Shown: piece by piece, positions 1 through 11,360 of the stretch
Numbering within the stretch: the first letter of the stretch is position 1
Layout of the letters: every line of letters begins with the position of its first letter
Origin: Chiridota heheva
Lineage: Eukaryota; Echinodermata; Holothuroidea; Apodida; Chiridotidae
Direction: 5' to 3'
DNA: 64,000 bases
Assembly: GCA_020152595.1 (NCBI GenBank)
Contig: JAIGNY010001647.1
Location: 1,300,001-1,364,000 of the forward strand
Notes under the pieces: generated by a model
Databases searched by the model: none
The model's input: the letters and a program-made list of their open reading frames with translations, nothing else
What the model was told of the DNA's origin: nothing
Made by a program: the position numbers and the translations under genes

Positions 1-1300
1 AAATTTTCTCTATCATATATGAAAATATGAAAATCTATGGGAATATTTTTAAGCGTTCTTGGTTTTTCGTTGATTTCAATAACACTTTGTCAATGAATGA
101 ACGGGACCCACGCGGCAAAATAGTGTGACTAAATACAAGGGAAGTGTGAACTTCCCTCAGAATTGGTAAAGATTCCACGCATTTGGGACCAACTGGAAAA
201 CTCGTAAGCGAGGTTTTTACTTGCACGATTTTGAATTCATATTTCTTTAAAACTGCATTAATTTACAAATATCAAGTTCAAAGACCGCAGATGACATGGT
301 GTTAGTTTTTTTGTTGTCTTGAGCAGTGGCGTGGTGGCAGAGGACCACGGGACAACTACCACCAGTGAAGCATTTTGAGAGGACGCCGTGTGCTAAAATC
401 GTCGTGAGAACATACTTTCTAGGGAAAAAGTACATGTTGATCGATAACTTCGATTTCAGAATTGTGTTGGGATTAACAACATTAAAACTTTTCCAATAAT
501 TTCTCTTTAGAATTTTGCCAATTTCTCATTAAAAATTCTTCCTACTATCAAGTACGTAATATTCCATTCTTGTAGTCCAAGAGCACGTAAATATTCCCCA
601 GAAAAGGCAAACTTTTCCGGGGACTTCACCTCTCAATTCCACCATGGGAATTCAAGTGGGCCCCTGGATTCGCGATCGGACAGTAGCCAATGCATGGAGA
701 TAGCTCGTGGGCAATATTTAATATGAAGGGCAAACAATTTTATTGAACACAGCTGGTAGAACTGACCACATTGAACAGCTTAGGAGAAATTTGGGAGACA
801 TACAATTATGGGGGTTAAATAATAATTCAGGGGTGTAACTTGACATTGAATCCAGGTGCGTAACTTGACTTTGAATCCAGAGGGGTGTAAGACAAATTTC
901 CCCGACATTTTCCCGACTTATTGATAAAACGATATACTATAACACAATATAAAACAGTTGGGAACAGGAAACCCACCCCACTTCCAGTAACGCGCCAGAG
1001 ATTTTGGCTTGGGGCACAGTACTGAATTGCCAACGCGGGACTGTGTAACACCGTGTGCCCGCTTGCGGCCTCGTACTTGGCCCAGTGCCGTAATTCTCAG
1101 TTGAAAATTGTGGGAGATGGAGGGGGGGGGGGGAGACATGTCCCCTTATCCAAAAAGTGGGTGGGGAGGGCAAGAGGCAATTTTCCTCAAAATGTACTGA
1201 ATTTTAAAATTTTGCTGAAAAGTGTGTGTGTGTGGGAGGGGGGTGGGGGGTGGGGGTGGGGGACATGTCCCCTATCCCCTATAATTACGGCCCTGATTTG
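1..1300. other. No gene recognised; G-rich low-complexity tracts
   Basis: No ORF here resembles a known protein. G-rich runs lie near 1119-1136 and 1236-1262. A perfect palindrome GGGGACATGTCCCC lies at 1259-1272 and a near copy at 1134-1146, which suggests fragments of one dispersed repeat. Confidence 0.5.
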
Positions 1301-1354
1301 GTCTATAGGGGCGAAGCCTTGGTTGGTGTCCAGGCCTGGAGCAAAGTTCCTGGA

Positions 1355-2950
1355 AGCTCCGAAGATTTCTTTTATTTGATGTTCCAAAATGGCTGAAAAT
1401 CAACTTGAACACAAAGTTCGCTAATTTGATTGATGAAAAAAAGACAATTTTAATTTATAATGTTAAAATCTACTCAGATAATCATTTGAGTTACCATTTC
1501 TAAACAGGCAGAGGGAATATTTTCCCTGCAAAGTGACAAAATTTGGGCAAAATTGTACGGTTCATGAGCTGATGAGCGAAGTCTTGGAAGCTTGGGTTCA
1601 GGGGCGAAATATTTGGGTTACCATTTCGCAACAGGCAGAGGGGAAATTTTTCCTACAAAACTGAGAAAACTCAGACAAAATTGTGGAGTTCAAGGGGCGA
1701 TTCTATTGTTAATATCTACTCGGATAAAAATTACCATTTCAAAACATGCAGATGAGATATTTGCCTGCATGAAAATAGTGAAAATTCGGTGAAAATTTTG
1801 GACTCTGGGCGAAGCCTAAGGGGTCCAGTGTAAAGTCCCAAACGCTTTGAAGATTTCTTGTTGTTTTTGATGCCCAAAATATGATTTAAAATCAACTGCA
1901 TGACAAAGTTCCAAAATGTAAGTGATGAAGAGCACTATTTCAAATTCGAATATTAAAATCTACTTGAGAGCTGGCTAAGCATTGGGTTACTCTTTATAAA
2001 AAAGCCTTGCAGTAGGAGAAATTTCCCCTAAATTTGAGAAAATTTGGGCAAAATTGTGGGGTTCATGGGCGAAGTCCTGCGGTCTGACAATTTCTTGTTT
2101 CAAATGGCTGAAAATCAACGCAAAGTTTAAAATGTAAATCGCAGGATCCTGGGGCGAAGTAATAGCAGTGATCCAGGAGAAGAAGTCCCACTTCAGGGCC
2201 CCTTCAAGGGGTCCATGGGACGAAGCCCCCCGTGAAGCTCTAAAGATTTATTGCCTCGGATGCCCTAAAATGTCTAAAAATCAACACAAACTGATTCGGA
2301 AAATTTAAATGATTGATAAGAAAACAATTTCAAATTGTCATGTTAAAATCTACTCATGCAGATAAGCATATGATGTATATAGGGTTACCATTTCTGTCTA
2401 AACAGGCAGAGGAGAAATTTATCCTGAAAACTGAGAAAATTCGGGCAAAATTGTGCAAGTGTTCATACGTGAAGCAATGGTCCGAAGATTTTTGTTCGTC
2501 TTTCCCCAAAATGGTTTAAAATCTTACAAACAGAAATAATTCCAAAATGTAATTGATAAAAAGAAAATTTGAATAATGTGTATTTTGGATTTACCATTTC
2601 TAGATAGGCAGACTATGATTTTTTCTTAAAATTGAGAAAAATGGGGTAAAATTGTGACGCTCAACGGTGCAGTCTTGGTCTAAACTGCTGAAGGTTTGTT
2701 CTTTTTTGCCCCAAAGTGGCTAAAATCAACACAAAAATCCGAAATGTTATTGACGAAAAGAAGAAAATTATAATGTTAAAATCTACTCAGATTAGCATTC
2801 ACCATTTCTAAACAGGCAGAGGAGAAATTTCCCCACAAATTCGGCCTCAATAATGTTGGGTTCATAGACGCAGCTCTGATAGGGTCCAACCGCCTGGAAG
2901 ATTTATAGTTTTTGATGCCCCAAAATGGCCAGTAATCATCCGGGCTCTTG
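1355..2950. repeat. Diverged tandem repeat, units about 150-290 bp
   Basis: The same block order recurs about six times. It is a phrase like GTTAAAATCTACTC, then TTACCATTTCTAAACAGGCAG, then AAATTGTG plus a GGGCGAAG motif, then AAGATTT with a poly-T and CCCAAAATGG. Units begin near 1460, 1705, 1950, 2338, 2580 and 2776. They differ by many substitutions and indels, so the array is old. No coding frame is conserved between units. Confidence 0.75.
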
Positions 2951-3270
2951 ACTTTAAATGTGTGCACTGTGAGCGGGCATCTTATACGTCCCCTGTAGTG
3001 CATGCCCAACCCGAGCCTACTCATCATCATGCCGAGTCGAGTGGAAAAGATTTTGATATCTAGAAGATTTTGATATCTAGACGATCATGAGATGTATCCG
3101 TCAATCCCGGGGGACAGGGAGACATTTCCCCCCCCCTAACTTTTTGAAATGAGCTGACACAATATTAAATGTCCCCCAACTTTTTTTCATATTCTATTTC
3201 TAATGTTTTCTGCAGTACTTAATAACTTGATGTTAATATATCATCAGAAATTAGGATATCCTGTTTGTTA

Positions 3271-3652
3271 ATAAGAGCGTTTCAACTGGACGTCATGAGG
3301 TCACATGACTTTGTTTTCATCGCCATTGTGTCGGGAAATAACACTATCGTCTGTTGTACACTTAATTAGACTTACATACGTTTGCATGTTGTTATATAAA
3401 GATTATTTTTGTAAGATAATTATGCCGAAATCTTTCTGTTATGTTGTTTACACTAATAGTCGTGTGCCGGGGATAAAAATACATTTTCTCGATTTCCATC
3501 TGATCCTGATCGACATTCGAAGTGGGTTTCTGCTGTGCGACGCAACGGTTTTCAACCTACGGTTCACACTAGGATTTGCAGTGTCATTTCCCGACAAAAT
3601 TACAATGCAAACAAAGTCACGTGACCTTATGACGTCAGCTGAAACACCCTTA
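3271..3652 (+). mobile_element. Short THAP-type (P-like) transposon relic with long terminal inverted repeats
   Basis: The left end (ATAAGAGCGTTTCAACTGG) and the reverse complement of the right end (ATAAGGGTGTTTCAGCTGA) begin inverted repeats of about 70 bp that run as far as a shared CGGGAAAT. Between them lies a decayed copy of the THAP-domain exon also seen at 6445-6622. The frame is broken, but the THAP tryptophan codon is retained in the stretch coding KWVSAVRR. Both ends correspond to the same end of the longer copy at 6303-7587, so this is an internally deleted, inverted derivative. The P-like assignment rests on the THAP exon, not on a transposase domain. Confidence 0.7.
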
Positions 3653-3688
3653 TTGAACATTTCTTCAAAAAACATTTTATTTTTTATT

Positions 3689-4165
3689 TTAGTGTATATT
3701 TGATATAGATTTAAACAATTTTCTGCCGACCAAAATTACGAAAAACGCAGAGCTTTCTGCGGGGTTTCTCAACTGAACCCTACATACCGTGGTTTGGCCT
3801 CTGGAATTATGCGTACGCAGTACACGAGTTATACCTTTCATAATTTTCGCGATAATTTTATATGCCATCAAAACGGTGCATGCCTTGGGCGTACTAGGAA
3901 GGACAACTCTCGGGTTGGGAAGGAGGAGAATAAAGATACCGGTTACAATCGAAAAAATTGCACCGGTATATTCAGATATTAAGATTCCATTAAGCCTTGC
4001 TGCTAATCTCCTTAAAATTTTGGAAAAATAATTTCTTTCATTTTCTTTTAATTTCATCAAACTTTTTGAAAATGCTGACAAACTTGTATCAAAATTTCCA
4101 ATAATTTTTCCAAATCTTCTTTCAATTTTTTCTTCTTCAAATAATTCCTCAACTTTACTTCCCAA
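3689..4165 (-). other. Unrecognised open frame of 158 codons
   Basis: This is one of the longest open frames outside repeats and host genes. The translation has a charged Glu/Lys-rich N-terminal third, one hydrophobic stretch around residues 68-84 (GAIFSIVTGIFILLLP) and a second weak one near the C-terminus. I do not recognise a family. There is no visible promoter or splice signal, and transposon relics lie immediately alongside. It could be an exon of an unknown gene, a transposon fragment or chance. Confidence 0.15.
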
Positions 4166-4767
4166 TCGGAGGGGCAGTTTGCCCCAACCCCACCTGTGGT
4201 GTATGCCAATTTTGGCCTATATGTCAAACGTTTTACTCTTATGAGCAGTTTTGGAGAGGGGCTCTAAAATGCCCTTGGCCCCCCAGCAAAGTATGACCCA
4301 CCATGCCACTGGTCGTCATCCTGATAAAGCACTGGGTCACAGGCAAATGCTGAAATTCAGTTGTTGATCTGCTGGATTCGGAACTTCAGACCCCCTTTAT
4401 GGTAACTATCCATTAGGCTCCCATCTTGGAGAATTGTTGATTATTGATATCCTTATATTATGTTAAACACCTTTTTTGTCGTTTTTATATAGTTGGGATT
4501 TTTCTGCCGCAAAACCTAAAATTTTAAGAAAACTGAAGTCTGCATGCTTCAGATGAAACTGGCTTCATCTTCTTTAGATGAACACATCCACAAGGGTGGA
4601 ATTTGAGGATTATCTTACATGGGATTTATTTAAAATTCTGGTCCTGAAACATGAAATAAGATAATGAGCAATGCAAGTAAAGTCCATAGCCATGATGTTT
4701 CTCCTGTGCAGGAAGCAATGATACTTCCGGGGACAGAGCTCTATTTCCCTTTTTTTCTTCTTCACGA

Positions 4768-5130
4768 GGACCGTAAAAGGGGCCCTCACATCGGGGAAGA
4801 CGATCCAAAAAGGGGCCATCAACCGACGAAGCCCGTGAAATGGGCCATCACATCGGGCAAGACGATCAGAAAAGAAGGCCATTTTAACAACCGCTGAGGT
4901 CCATGAAAAGGGCCTCCACATCGGAGAAGACGATCAGAAAGGGGTCCATCTTAGCAACAGCCGAGGTCCATTAAAGGGGCCTTCACATCGGGGAAGGCGA
5001 TCAGAAAAAGGCCCATTTTAGCAACAGCTGAGGTCCAAGAAGGGGCCCCACATCGAGGTAGGGGATCAGACAAAGGTGCCTTGTCTAAGAAAACGACAAG
5101 GGTCCATGAAAGAGGCATCACACCTGGTGA
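4768..5130. repeat. Tandem repeat of about 70-75 bp, five diverged units
   Basis: Each unit carries a phrase like GAAGACGATCAGAAAAGG, then GGCCAT, AACAGCTGAGGTCCA and CACATCGGGG. The region is GC-richer than its surroundings. Open frames across it are by-products of the repeat. Confidence 0.75.
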
Positions 5131-5179
5131 GGAAGTTTGATTTCTCACCAAAACTAGAGGCAATCATTATGTTTAGGTC

Positions 5180-5605
5180 ATAGTGTTGGACGGGTCCTAT
5201 TCACATTTCCAATTTTGAACAGTGGGCCGGGAGGGAACTTGTTTGTGGGGATCCTGGACACGTGCCCGTGCTTAACTCTGGTCCTGACCGTCCTTTTCTT
5301 TTTATTTGTTTTGACACAATTTTAATACTTGAATCTTTCAAACAAAATTAAGTGGCTCTCTATGCTTTAGTGTCGTTTCTGAATTGAACGCTTAAAACTG
5401 TTTTCTTTTATTCGTTTACTGCTAATATTTTAGCTTTGACCTATTATGGGGGTTTTAGGTGTTGAATCATTTAAATTGTGTTTCTTTTATATATTAATAA
5501 GTATTAACTTTTTTTTCATGCTCTTGTAAAGCACTTAGAGCTTTCTTTTAGATTAAGTGCTATATAAACATAATTTAATAATAATAATAATAATAATAAT
5601 CAGTG
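5180..5605 (+). mobile_element. Probable 3' end of a non-LTR retroelement with (TAA)n tail
   Basis: A T-rich, UTR-like stretch ends in GTAAAGCACTTAGAGC, then AAGTGCTATATAAACATAA, then a run of AAT/TAA triplets to about 5600. This ending is typical of LINE and SINE 3' termini in invertebrates. No reverse-transcriptase residues are visible, so only the tail is supported. Confidence 0.55.
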
Positions 5606-5611
5606 TCATTC

Positions 5612-6085
5612 CAAGGGGGAACATACTTCGCAAAGGAGAACATACTTCGCAAGGAGGAACATACTTTGCAAGATGAAACAGACTTCGCGAGGAGGAACAG
5701 ACTTCGCATAGAGCAAACTTCGCAAAGGGAACAAACTTCGCAAAGGGAGCAAACTTCGCAAAGGGGAAGAGACTTCGTAAGGGACAACAGACTTCGTAAG
5801 GGAGAACAGACTTCGTAAGGGAGAACAGACTTCGTAAGGAGAAACAGACTTCGCAAAGGGGAACAGACTTTGTAACGGGCAACAGACTTCGCAAAAGGAA
5901 ACATGACTTCGATAGGAGCAACAGACTTCGCAAGGGGAACAGTTTTTACAAGGTGAAACAGACTTCCCAGGGGTGAATAGACTTCCCAAGGGGAAGAGAC
6001 TAATTGCAAGAGGGAACAGCAGACTTTGCAAGGGGGAACAAACTTCGTAAGGGGAAACCGACTTTGCAAGGGGCAACACACTCAG
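5612..6085. repeat. Minisatellite, 17-20 bp unit
   Basis: About 25 copies of a unit close to CTTCGTAAGGGAGAACAGA, with variants having GCAAAG in place of GTAAGG. It directly follows the retroelement tail. The long minus-strand frames here (PLRSLF-like repeats) come from the repeat and are not a gene. Confidence 0.9.
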
Positions 6086-6302
6086 CAACAATAAACGGAC
6101 GAGAAGTTAGATTTATGAATCTCTTTAGTATTGGTGTCATTGTGGCAAACTTTACAACAATAAAGGATACATCCAGCAGTCACGTATCTTATTTGATGGA
6201 TGTCTAAGAAAGAAACAGAATGGTGCACGAAATCGACTTTTGCTTCCGTGAAAATGTTTCAAGGAACTTTTGTCGACAAATTATGATATCTTGTTTGTTA
6301 AT

Positions 6303-7587
6303 AAGGGTGTTTCAGCTGACGTCATGAGGTCACATGTTTACATCTCCACTTTGTAGAGCAATAACACTGTCGTCTGCTGAACACTTATTTACACTTACAT
6401 ACGTTTGCATGTTGTTATATAAAGATTATTTGTGTAAGATGATTATGCCGGAATCTTGCTGTGCAGTTGGTTGCACTAATATATGTGTGCGGGGGAATAA
6501 AAAGACATTTTCTCGATTTCGATTTGATCCTGATCGACGTTCGAAGTGTGTTTCTGCTGTACGACACGACGGTTTTCAAATTATGGTACACACTAGGATT
6601 TGCAGCGAACACTTTATATCAGGTATGTAAGCTTTGTAACGAACAATCAGCTGGCCTTAACGTTAAAATTACTCTTCGTATACCATGTTAAGCCCCGCCC
6701 ACTATGCATATTAATGATATTCAACTTAATCATCATGTAGTATTGTTGGATATTCTCTACCCAAGCGCAGGCCCTCTATTTTCTCTCACGACCTTGTAAG
6801 GTTGACCGAACCGAGTTAGCGCGGCAAAAGAGACATTGCATTATGTTGCACGTCGAATTATTCGTTGGTATAAAACCAGCCATATTTTCCTGAAATCGCC
6901 GATTGTACACATTGCCTTCAGTAGCGGGCATTTACTGGGCTGAAATGGTACAGACGGGATGTAAAGAGAACATTTTAATGAGTTTGTGAGGCCAAGAGAG
7001 GTCATATTCACGTGAGCACACGTTCCAAGTTTGTATTATTTTTTGGTGATCTGTAAGATGTTATTGCAATCATATGCATTGGCTGTTTATCAATTGTCTT
7101 GCGTAAACATTAATATGATATTAATGTGGACTTTACATAAATGATGTTTTACATACATGTTTGGTATGAGGTTTGCATTAATGATGAAATGTGATGCTTA
7201 TGGAATTTCGCATGAATGATTTATGTTGCATAGCGATAATAACACGTCATTTCTCAATTGGCATTTATACCATAGTTTTTATGTTAGCGACTAAGACCTG
7301 TATTTTGTATTTTTGTTTATGTTTTAGTCACCGAATGGAAGGTAGTCAGAAAGACACAGTAAAATATATTGAAAGAATATAACTGATGGTCGCCTTGTTG
7401 CTTTTCTTCGCGTTTGATCAAAGACGCCCTCTATTTCCAAACTGGCTCCGAGCCCAAGAGCAGTTAACAAGTATGTTTGTTGTACGTGTGATGTGACTGG
7501 ACCGTGTGAAGACGCGTGAAACGCAACAACGCCGCTGTTCTGCAAAATGGCTTCCAAATGAGTTAAGCGTCACGTGATGAAATCCCT
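6303..7587 (+). mobile_element. THAP-type (P-like) transposon relic, longest copy
   Basis: The left terminus starts AGGGTGTTTCAGCTGACGTC. The right terminus reads, on the minus strand, AGGGATTTCATCACGTGAC. The two ends are imperfect inverted repeats that share AGGG.TTTCA, CACRTGAC and a GCCATTTTG-like block. The left part carries a THAP exon (separate entry). The remaining kilobase has no recognisable transposase. An 8-bp target duplication, expected for P elements, was not found. Similarity to the copy at 3271 extends about 25 bp left of the terminus, so the true boundary may lie further out. Confidence 0.65.
6445..6622 (+). pseudogene. THAP zinc-finger exon of a transposon
   Basis: From the ATG at 6445 the frame encodes about 59 residues with the C2CH zinc ligands of a THAP domain at C5, C10, C53 and H56, in the context RICSEHF. 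The two N-terminal ligands fall at the same positions as in human THAP1. The exon ends in TCAG followed by GTATGT, a good splice donor. THAP domains are DNA-binding modules shared by P-element transposases and host THAP proteins. The invariant tryptophan is replaced by Cys35 (TGT for TGG), so this copy is probably inactive. Relics of the same exon lie at 3421-3600 and, on the minus strand, around 40825-40920. Confidence 0.75.
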
Positions 7588-7711
7588 CTATCCAAGTGAA
7601 TTTCTAAATAACTTGGGTCCCACTTTGGATTACTCATGTTTGGAAAAGCGTTTTAAGTTTTCATTATAAATGATTAGGTTGATTTTAACATTCATATCAC
7701 ACAGGTTTCCT

Positions 7712-8269
7712 TTAAAGGTATATGGACAGGTACAACAGTTTTCTGTTCAACCATTGACCGAAAAGAGAATTAAATTAGACTTTAATGGTCTTTGAATTTT
7801 GAAAATAACAAATAGTCGTTTTTAAATTACGAGTAATCAAAGTTTGACATTTTTTAAATTTATTACAAAAATGTGATGAACAGGAAAATGCCCCAAAAAG
7901 CTTGTTTTTCTTCATAATTTCTTCCCTTAATTTCAGACCTTTTCAAAATGCCTTCTCAGCTTAAAATTTGTAGAGGGTGTGGTAAAGATCAAATCCTTTT
8001 CATTAAATTTATCTTCGCTTTTCCAAAAGAAATGGCAGAGGGTTAAAAAACAAAACAAAGGATTTACATAAGAGATTAGAGACTATGTCCCGTTCCTACA
8101 TCACAAGAGTAACACAAAAATGTGCATATTTGTGCAAAAATCTTCAAATAGCTGTCAAATGGCCAATTTTTAACCAATTTTGATGAATTGTTTTTGCTTT
8201 CTTTCAAGTTTTTTAGGGGATTTAAATCAATTTAGCTAATGCTGCCTCTGCCTGTCCATATATCTTTAA
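7712..8269. mobile_element. TTAA-bounded inverted-repeat element
   Basis: The left end is TTAAAGGTATATGGACAGG. The reverse complement of the right end is TTAAAGATATATGGACAGG, one mismatch in 19. The interior of about 520 bp is AT-rich with no coding frame. It fits a non-autonomous DNA transposon with TTAA target sites, as in the piggyBac superfamily, but no transposase is present to prove the class. Confidence 0.7.
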
Positions 8270-8400
8270 AATGATCAAATGTAATTTTTTTATAAATATT
8301 TGAGAGATTCCAGAATAACACTCCCTCACATTTTTCCAAAATACTTTAAATTTAAAGCTCTAAAACATTTTTCAAAAATAGAAATAACTGGTTTGACTGG

Positions 8401-8572
8401 CAGTGGCGGTGCTGTAGTGGGAGGGGTGGGAGATTATCCCTACGACGAGATTGCTTTGCCCCATGACAATTTTGTAAAGTGACATATTTTGTCCAATCTT
8501 TTTTGCCCTCCCCCGAGATAAAATTGCCCCTCTCTTGCCCCGCTCATTATCAAAATCCTGGCGCTGCCACTG
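8401..8572. mobile_element. Small inverted-repeat element (hAT-like ends)
   Basis: It opens with CAGTGGCGGTGC and closes with GGCGCTGCCACTG, an inverted pair around about 145 bp. CAGTGGCG-type ends are common in hAT MITEs. No clear 8-bp target duplication was seen, so the class is tentative. Similar solitary ends occur near 14765, 15068 and 63652. Confidence 0.5.
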
Positions 8573-8751
8573 AGTAAGTGCCAGTGACATCACCACCTCC
8601 AATTCGTCAGAAGCCTTTGCTGAAACATTTTAGAGTTATTGTTTTTTTCAGCAGAATAGTAAAACCATAGTGATGATAATGCAGGACATTTTAAATGAAA
8701 TTTTCAATTTTAAAGAAGAAAGCTGTGACGTCATTCTTCTGAAGAAAAAAA

Positions 8752-8985
8752 ACAGCCGTTTCCACACAAACTTGTGATATCAGAAAAAGACCAGCCGTTT
8801 CCATACAAACTTGTGATATCAGAAAAAGACCAGCCGTTTCCACACAAACTTGTGATATCAGAAAAAAACCCAGCCGTTTCCACACAAACTCATGAGATCA
8901 GAAAAAGACCAGCGGTTTTTACACAAACTTGTGATATCAGAAAAAGACCAGCCTTTTCCACACACACTTGTGATATCTATAAAAC
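8752..8985. repeat. 39-bp minisatellite, six copies
   Basis: The unit runs GATATCAGAAAAAGACCAGC, then CGTTTCCACACAAACTTGT. As 39 is a multiple of three, both strands stay open through the array (13-residue periods such as VISEKDQPFPYKL). This is a repeat effect and not evidence of a protein. Confidence 0.92.
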
Positions 8986-9088
8986 ACAACATCTCCTTAA
9001 CAGAACAAGTTGAAGCAATTTCTTCATATATATATATATTCATGGGCTCCATTACATAAGCTAGACATGTTTGACTACTGAGAAAGCC

Positions 9089-9638
9089 TTAAAGGATTAG
9101 TTCAGTGGTCAAACAAATGTATATTATATAAAAAAAGACTTTAAAAGACACAAAATGATAAAGGAAGCATTTAAAAATCTTATTCCGTTAAGGAGTTATT
9201 AAAGTTAAAACTCTGTCTTATCTGTGTAGAAAAGACTGGTGTACTAAGTCTACTATGGAAGGTTGAAAGCCTTCATCCTCATATTCTTAATAATTGTTAA
9301 TGCAATTTGAAATATTTTCCCTCAAACTTTCTTCAGGTGGTAAATTATTACTAACCTTACTAGATTCTGTTTTACTACTTTCCTGACATATCCAATGGTT
9401 GTTAAGCCACAAAATCGCAGAACAAAATATGATAGAACACATAAAGACTTTGAGGAATCTCAGGCTATGACATCACAATTAGTCGTTTTTCAGTCGTTTC
9501 TACACAAATGATACCAAAATTTAAACTTGAATATCTCTTTAACGGAATAAGATTTTTCGATGCTTTCTTCACTATTTTGTTTCTTTTGTAGTCCTCTTTC
9601 ATATTAGATAAACTTGCTTGACCCTGAACTAATCCTTT
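9089..9638 (+). mobile_element. Palindromic MITE of about 550 bp (copy 1)
   Basis: It starts AAAGGATTAGTTCAGTGGTC and ends with the inverse (GACCCTGAACTAATCCTTT). The inverted arms are about 140 bp and share AAAATGGTGAAGAAAGCATT-type and CTTATTCCGTTAAGGAG phrases. The middle is asymmetric and contains CTTCAGGTGGTAAATTAT and GAGGAATCTCAGGCTATGAC, which lets orientation be assigned. There is no coding frame. Other copies are at 38545, 43895 (half), 48087, 58005, 60743, 61303 (half) and 62095. Confidence 0.88.
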
Positions 9639-11084
9639 CCACAGGAAAAATAAAATAATTCACATATGTGTATCACATAACATCCTTTTTTAGGTCCTTT
9701 CTTTAACCATCATTCTATAATGCCCACATACAGTGTCACTCTAACTTTCTATTTTGTTACATATATACATTTATCATATCAGTGATTACATTTATCATAT
9801 ACCTTCCCGTCCAAAAGAAAGTTTTAAATTAAGCAGCTTCAAATGAATTAATCCTTATAAATAAGTGCTTTCTTGCAGCTTTCTCATTAACTATTAATAA
9901 TTTAATCTACCAAACTAGGTGTACTTCTTGCACTTTAACACCATAATGGTGCTTATATGATAGTTAGTCATTTCAACACCATAATGGTGCTTTATATGAT
10001 AGTAAGTCATTTCAACATCAAATTCTTCAAACCAGAGAGTGGAAAGCAGAACATCAATGATGTTGAAGCTCAACTTTATCACAAGTGTTCAAAAGAGTAG
10101 TAAAGATGATACAGAAGATGAAATGGGGGGGTTGCCATTTTCAGTAATTCAGTTTAATAGTATTTAATACAAAGCATTTTATTCTTTGCAATGTTCCCAT
10201 TGATTATACTGTAACACTATACATACTTTCTTTCAATTGATTTGCCTGAAAAATGCACCAATCATATGATGTGAAACTAAATAATGAGCAAAGGCTTTAA
10301 CATGTGTCTGTTTTAAAAGGTGAAATGACACATGGAGGCTGCCATTTTGTTCAATTCTGTATTGAAATATTGTGCATGATGACATAATTTCCCCAATAGG
10401 CCCATAAAGAATTTAATGTATTTCTTTATAAATGTGATTAAAGTTTTTATTCCAAAATTATGTGACACAAAGTTTTAACAGAATGTTTTTTTAATTTCAT
10501 GTGTACACAAAGAATTCCTTGACCCTTATATAAGAACAAAATAAAAAATTATCATAACCTGGAAATCTTGAGGTAGACTATAAAGAAATACATTGCATTC
10601 CAACATCCTGCTGGGCTGATGACATCATAATCTGCACGTTTTGAAATCAAAATGGCAGCTCCCATAATGCTATTTAGTAGCAGAATTAAAAGTTTTTAAT
10701 AATTACACAAATTGTGTTAGATTGCTTAAGGGGGTATAAAACTTGGTCAAAGGATTAAGTCAGACTTAATGTCTCGTTTAAGGTGTGACAAAAATAAACA
10801 TACACAAGATTTCATAATCATCCATGAGATAAACAAAAACTTCAACCAGTACCATTAAGTTATAGGTACTAGTCAGTGACATACATGTACATGTATTTTG
10901 GAAGGGCAGTCCTGTAGAAGTTCTCATAAGAATTTGAGACATGGGGAGGGGGATATTCCACAAAAATGAGAAAATATCAGAATATTTCAGTAAAATTGAT
11001 GGATATATTCATGTATAGAAGGCAATTGAAGGTGGTCAAAAAGCAAAAACAAAAGCCATCATAAAAACTAGCTGGTGTATGTCC
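9639..11084. other. AT-rich interval, no gene seen
   Basis: No ORF or splice pattern resembling a protein was found. A direct duplication with units around CACCATAATGGTGCTTATAT lies at about 9937-10020; each unit contains the palindrome CACCATAATGGTG. Otherwise I see no structure. Confidence 0.5.
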
Positions 11085-11360
11085 AATTTTTGGTTTGGTT
11101 TGGTTTGTTGATGTTTAACGGCACCGCGACAGTCAAGAGTCAAATGTGCCAAGAGGGTGTTAAAAAATTAAGGTGTAAGAGTTAGGGCAGAGAGGCGATG
11201 GAGGTGAATTTGGGAGAAACAAATTAAGGTGAAAAGAGAGGGGTGTGTAAGGTTAAGTGTAAAAGGGAAGAGAAAGGAAAATTATATAATGTGGAATAGG
11301 TTGTTGTTGCAGAAGAAGCTGATAATGTTGGAGAAAGGATTGTTTTTCAAGAGATCAATG
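11085..11360 (-). mobile_element. LINE 3'-terminal fragment, minus strand
   Basis: On the minus strand it is pyrimidine-rich and ends with a block like GTGCCGTTAAACATCAACAA followed by repeated CAAACC. The same terminal block, on the plus strand, closes the fragments at 32560-32985, 37186-38075, 39950-40290 and 61640-61970. The copy at 37186 carries an RNase H domain, so the family is an RNase H-encoding non-LTR retrotransposon. Confidence 0.65.

Noticed and set aside
5553-6091. Long minus-strand frames (126-168 codons) across 5.55-6.09 kb
   Set aside because: They are translations of a 17-20-bp minisatellite in several frames with Leu/Ser/Pro periodicity and no domain.
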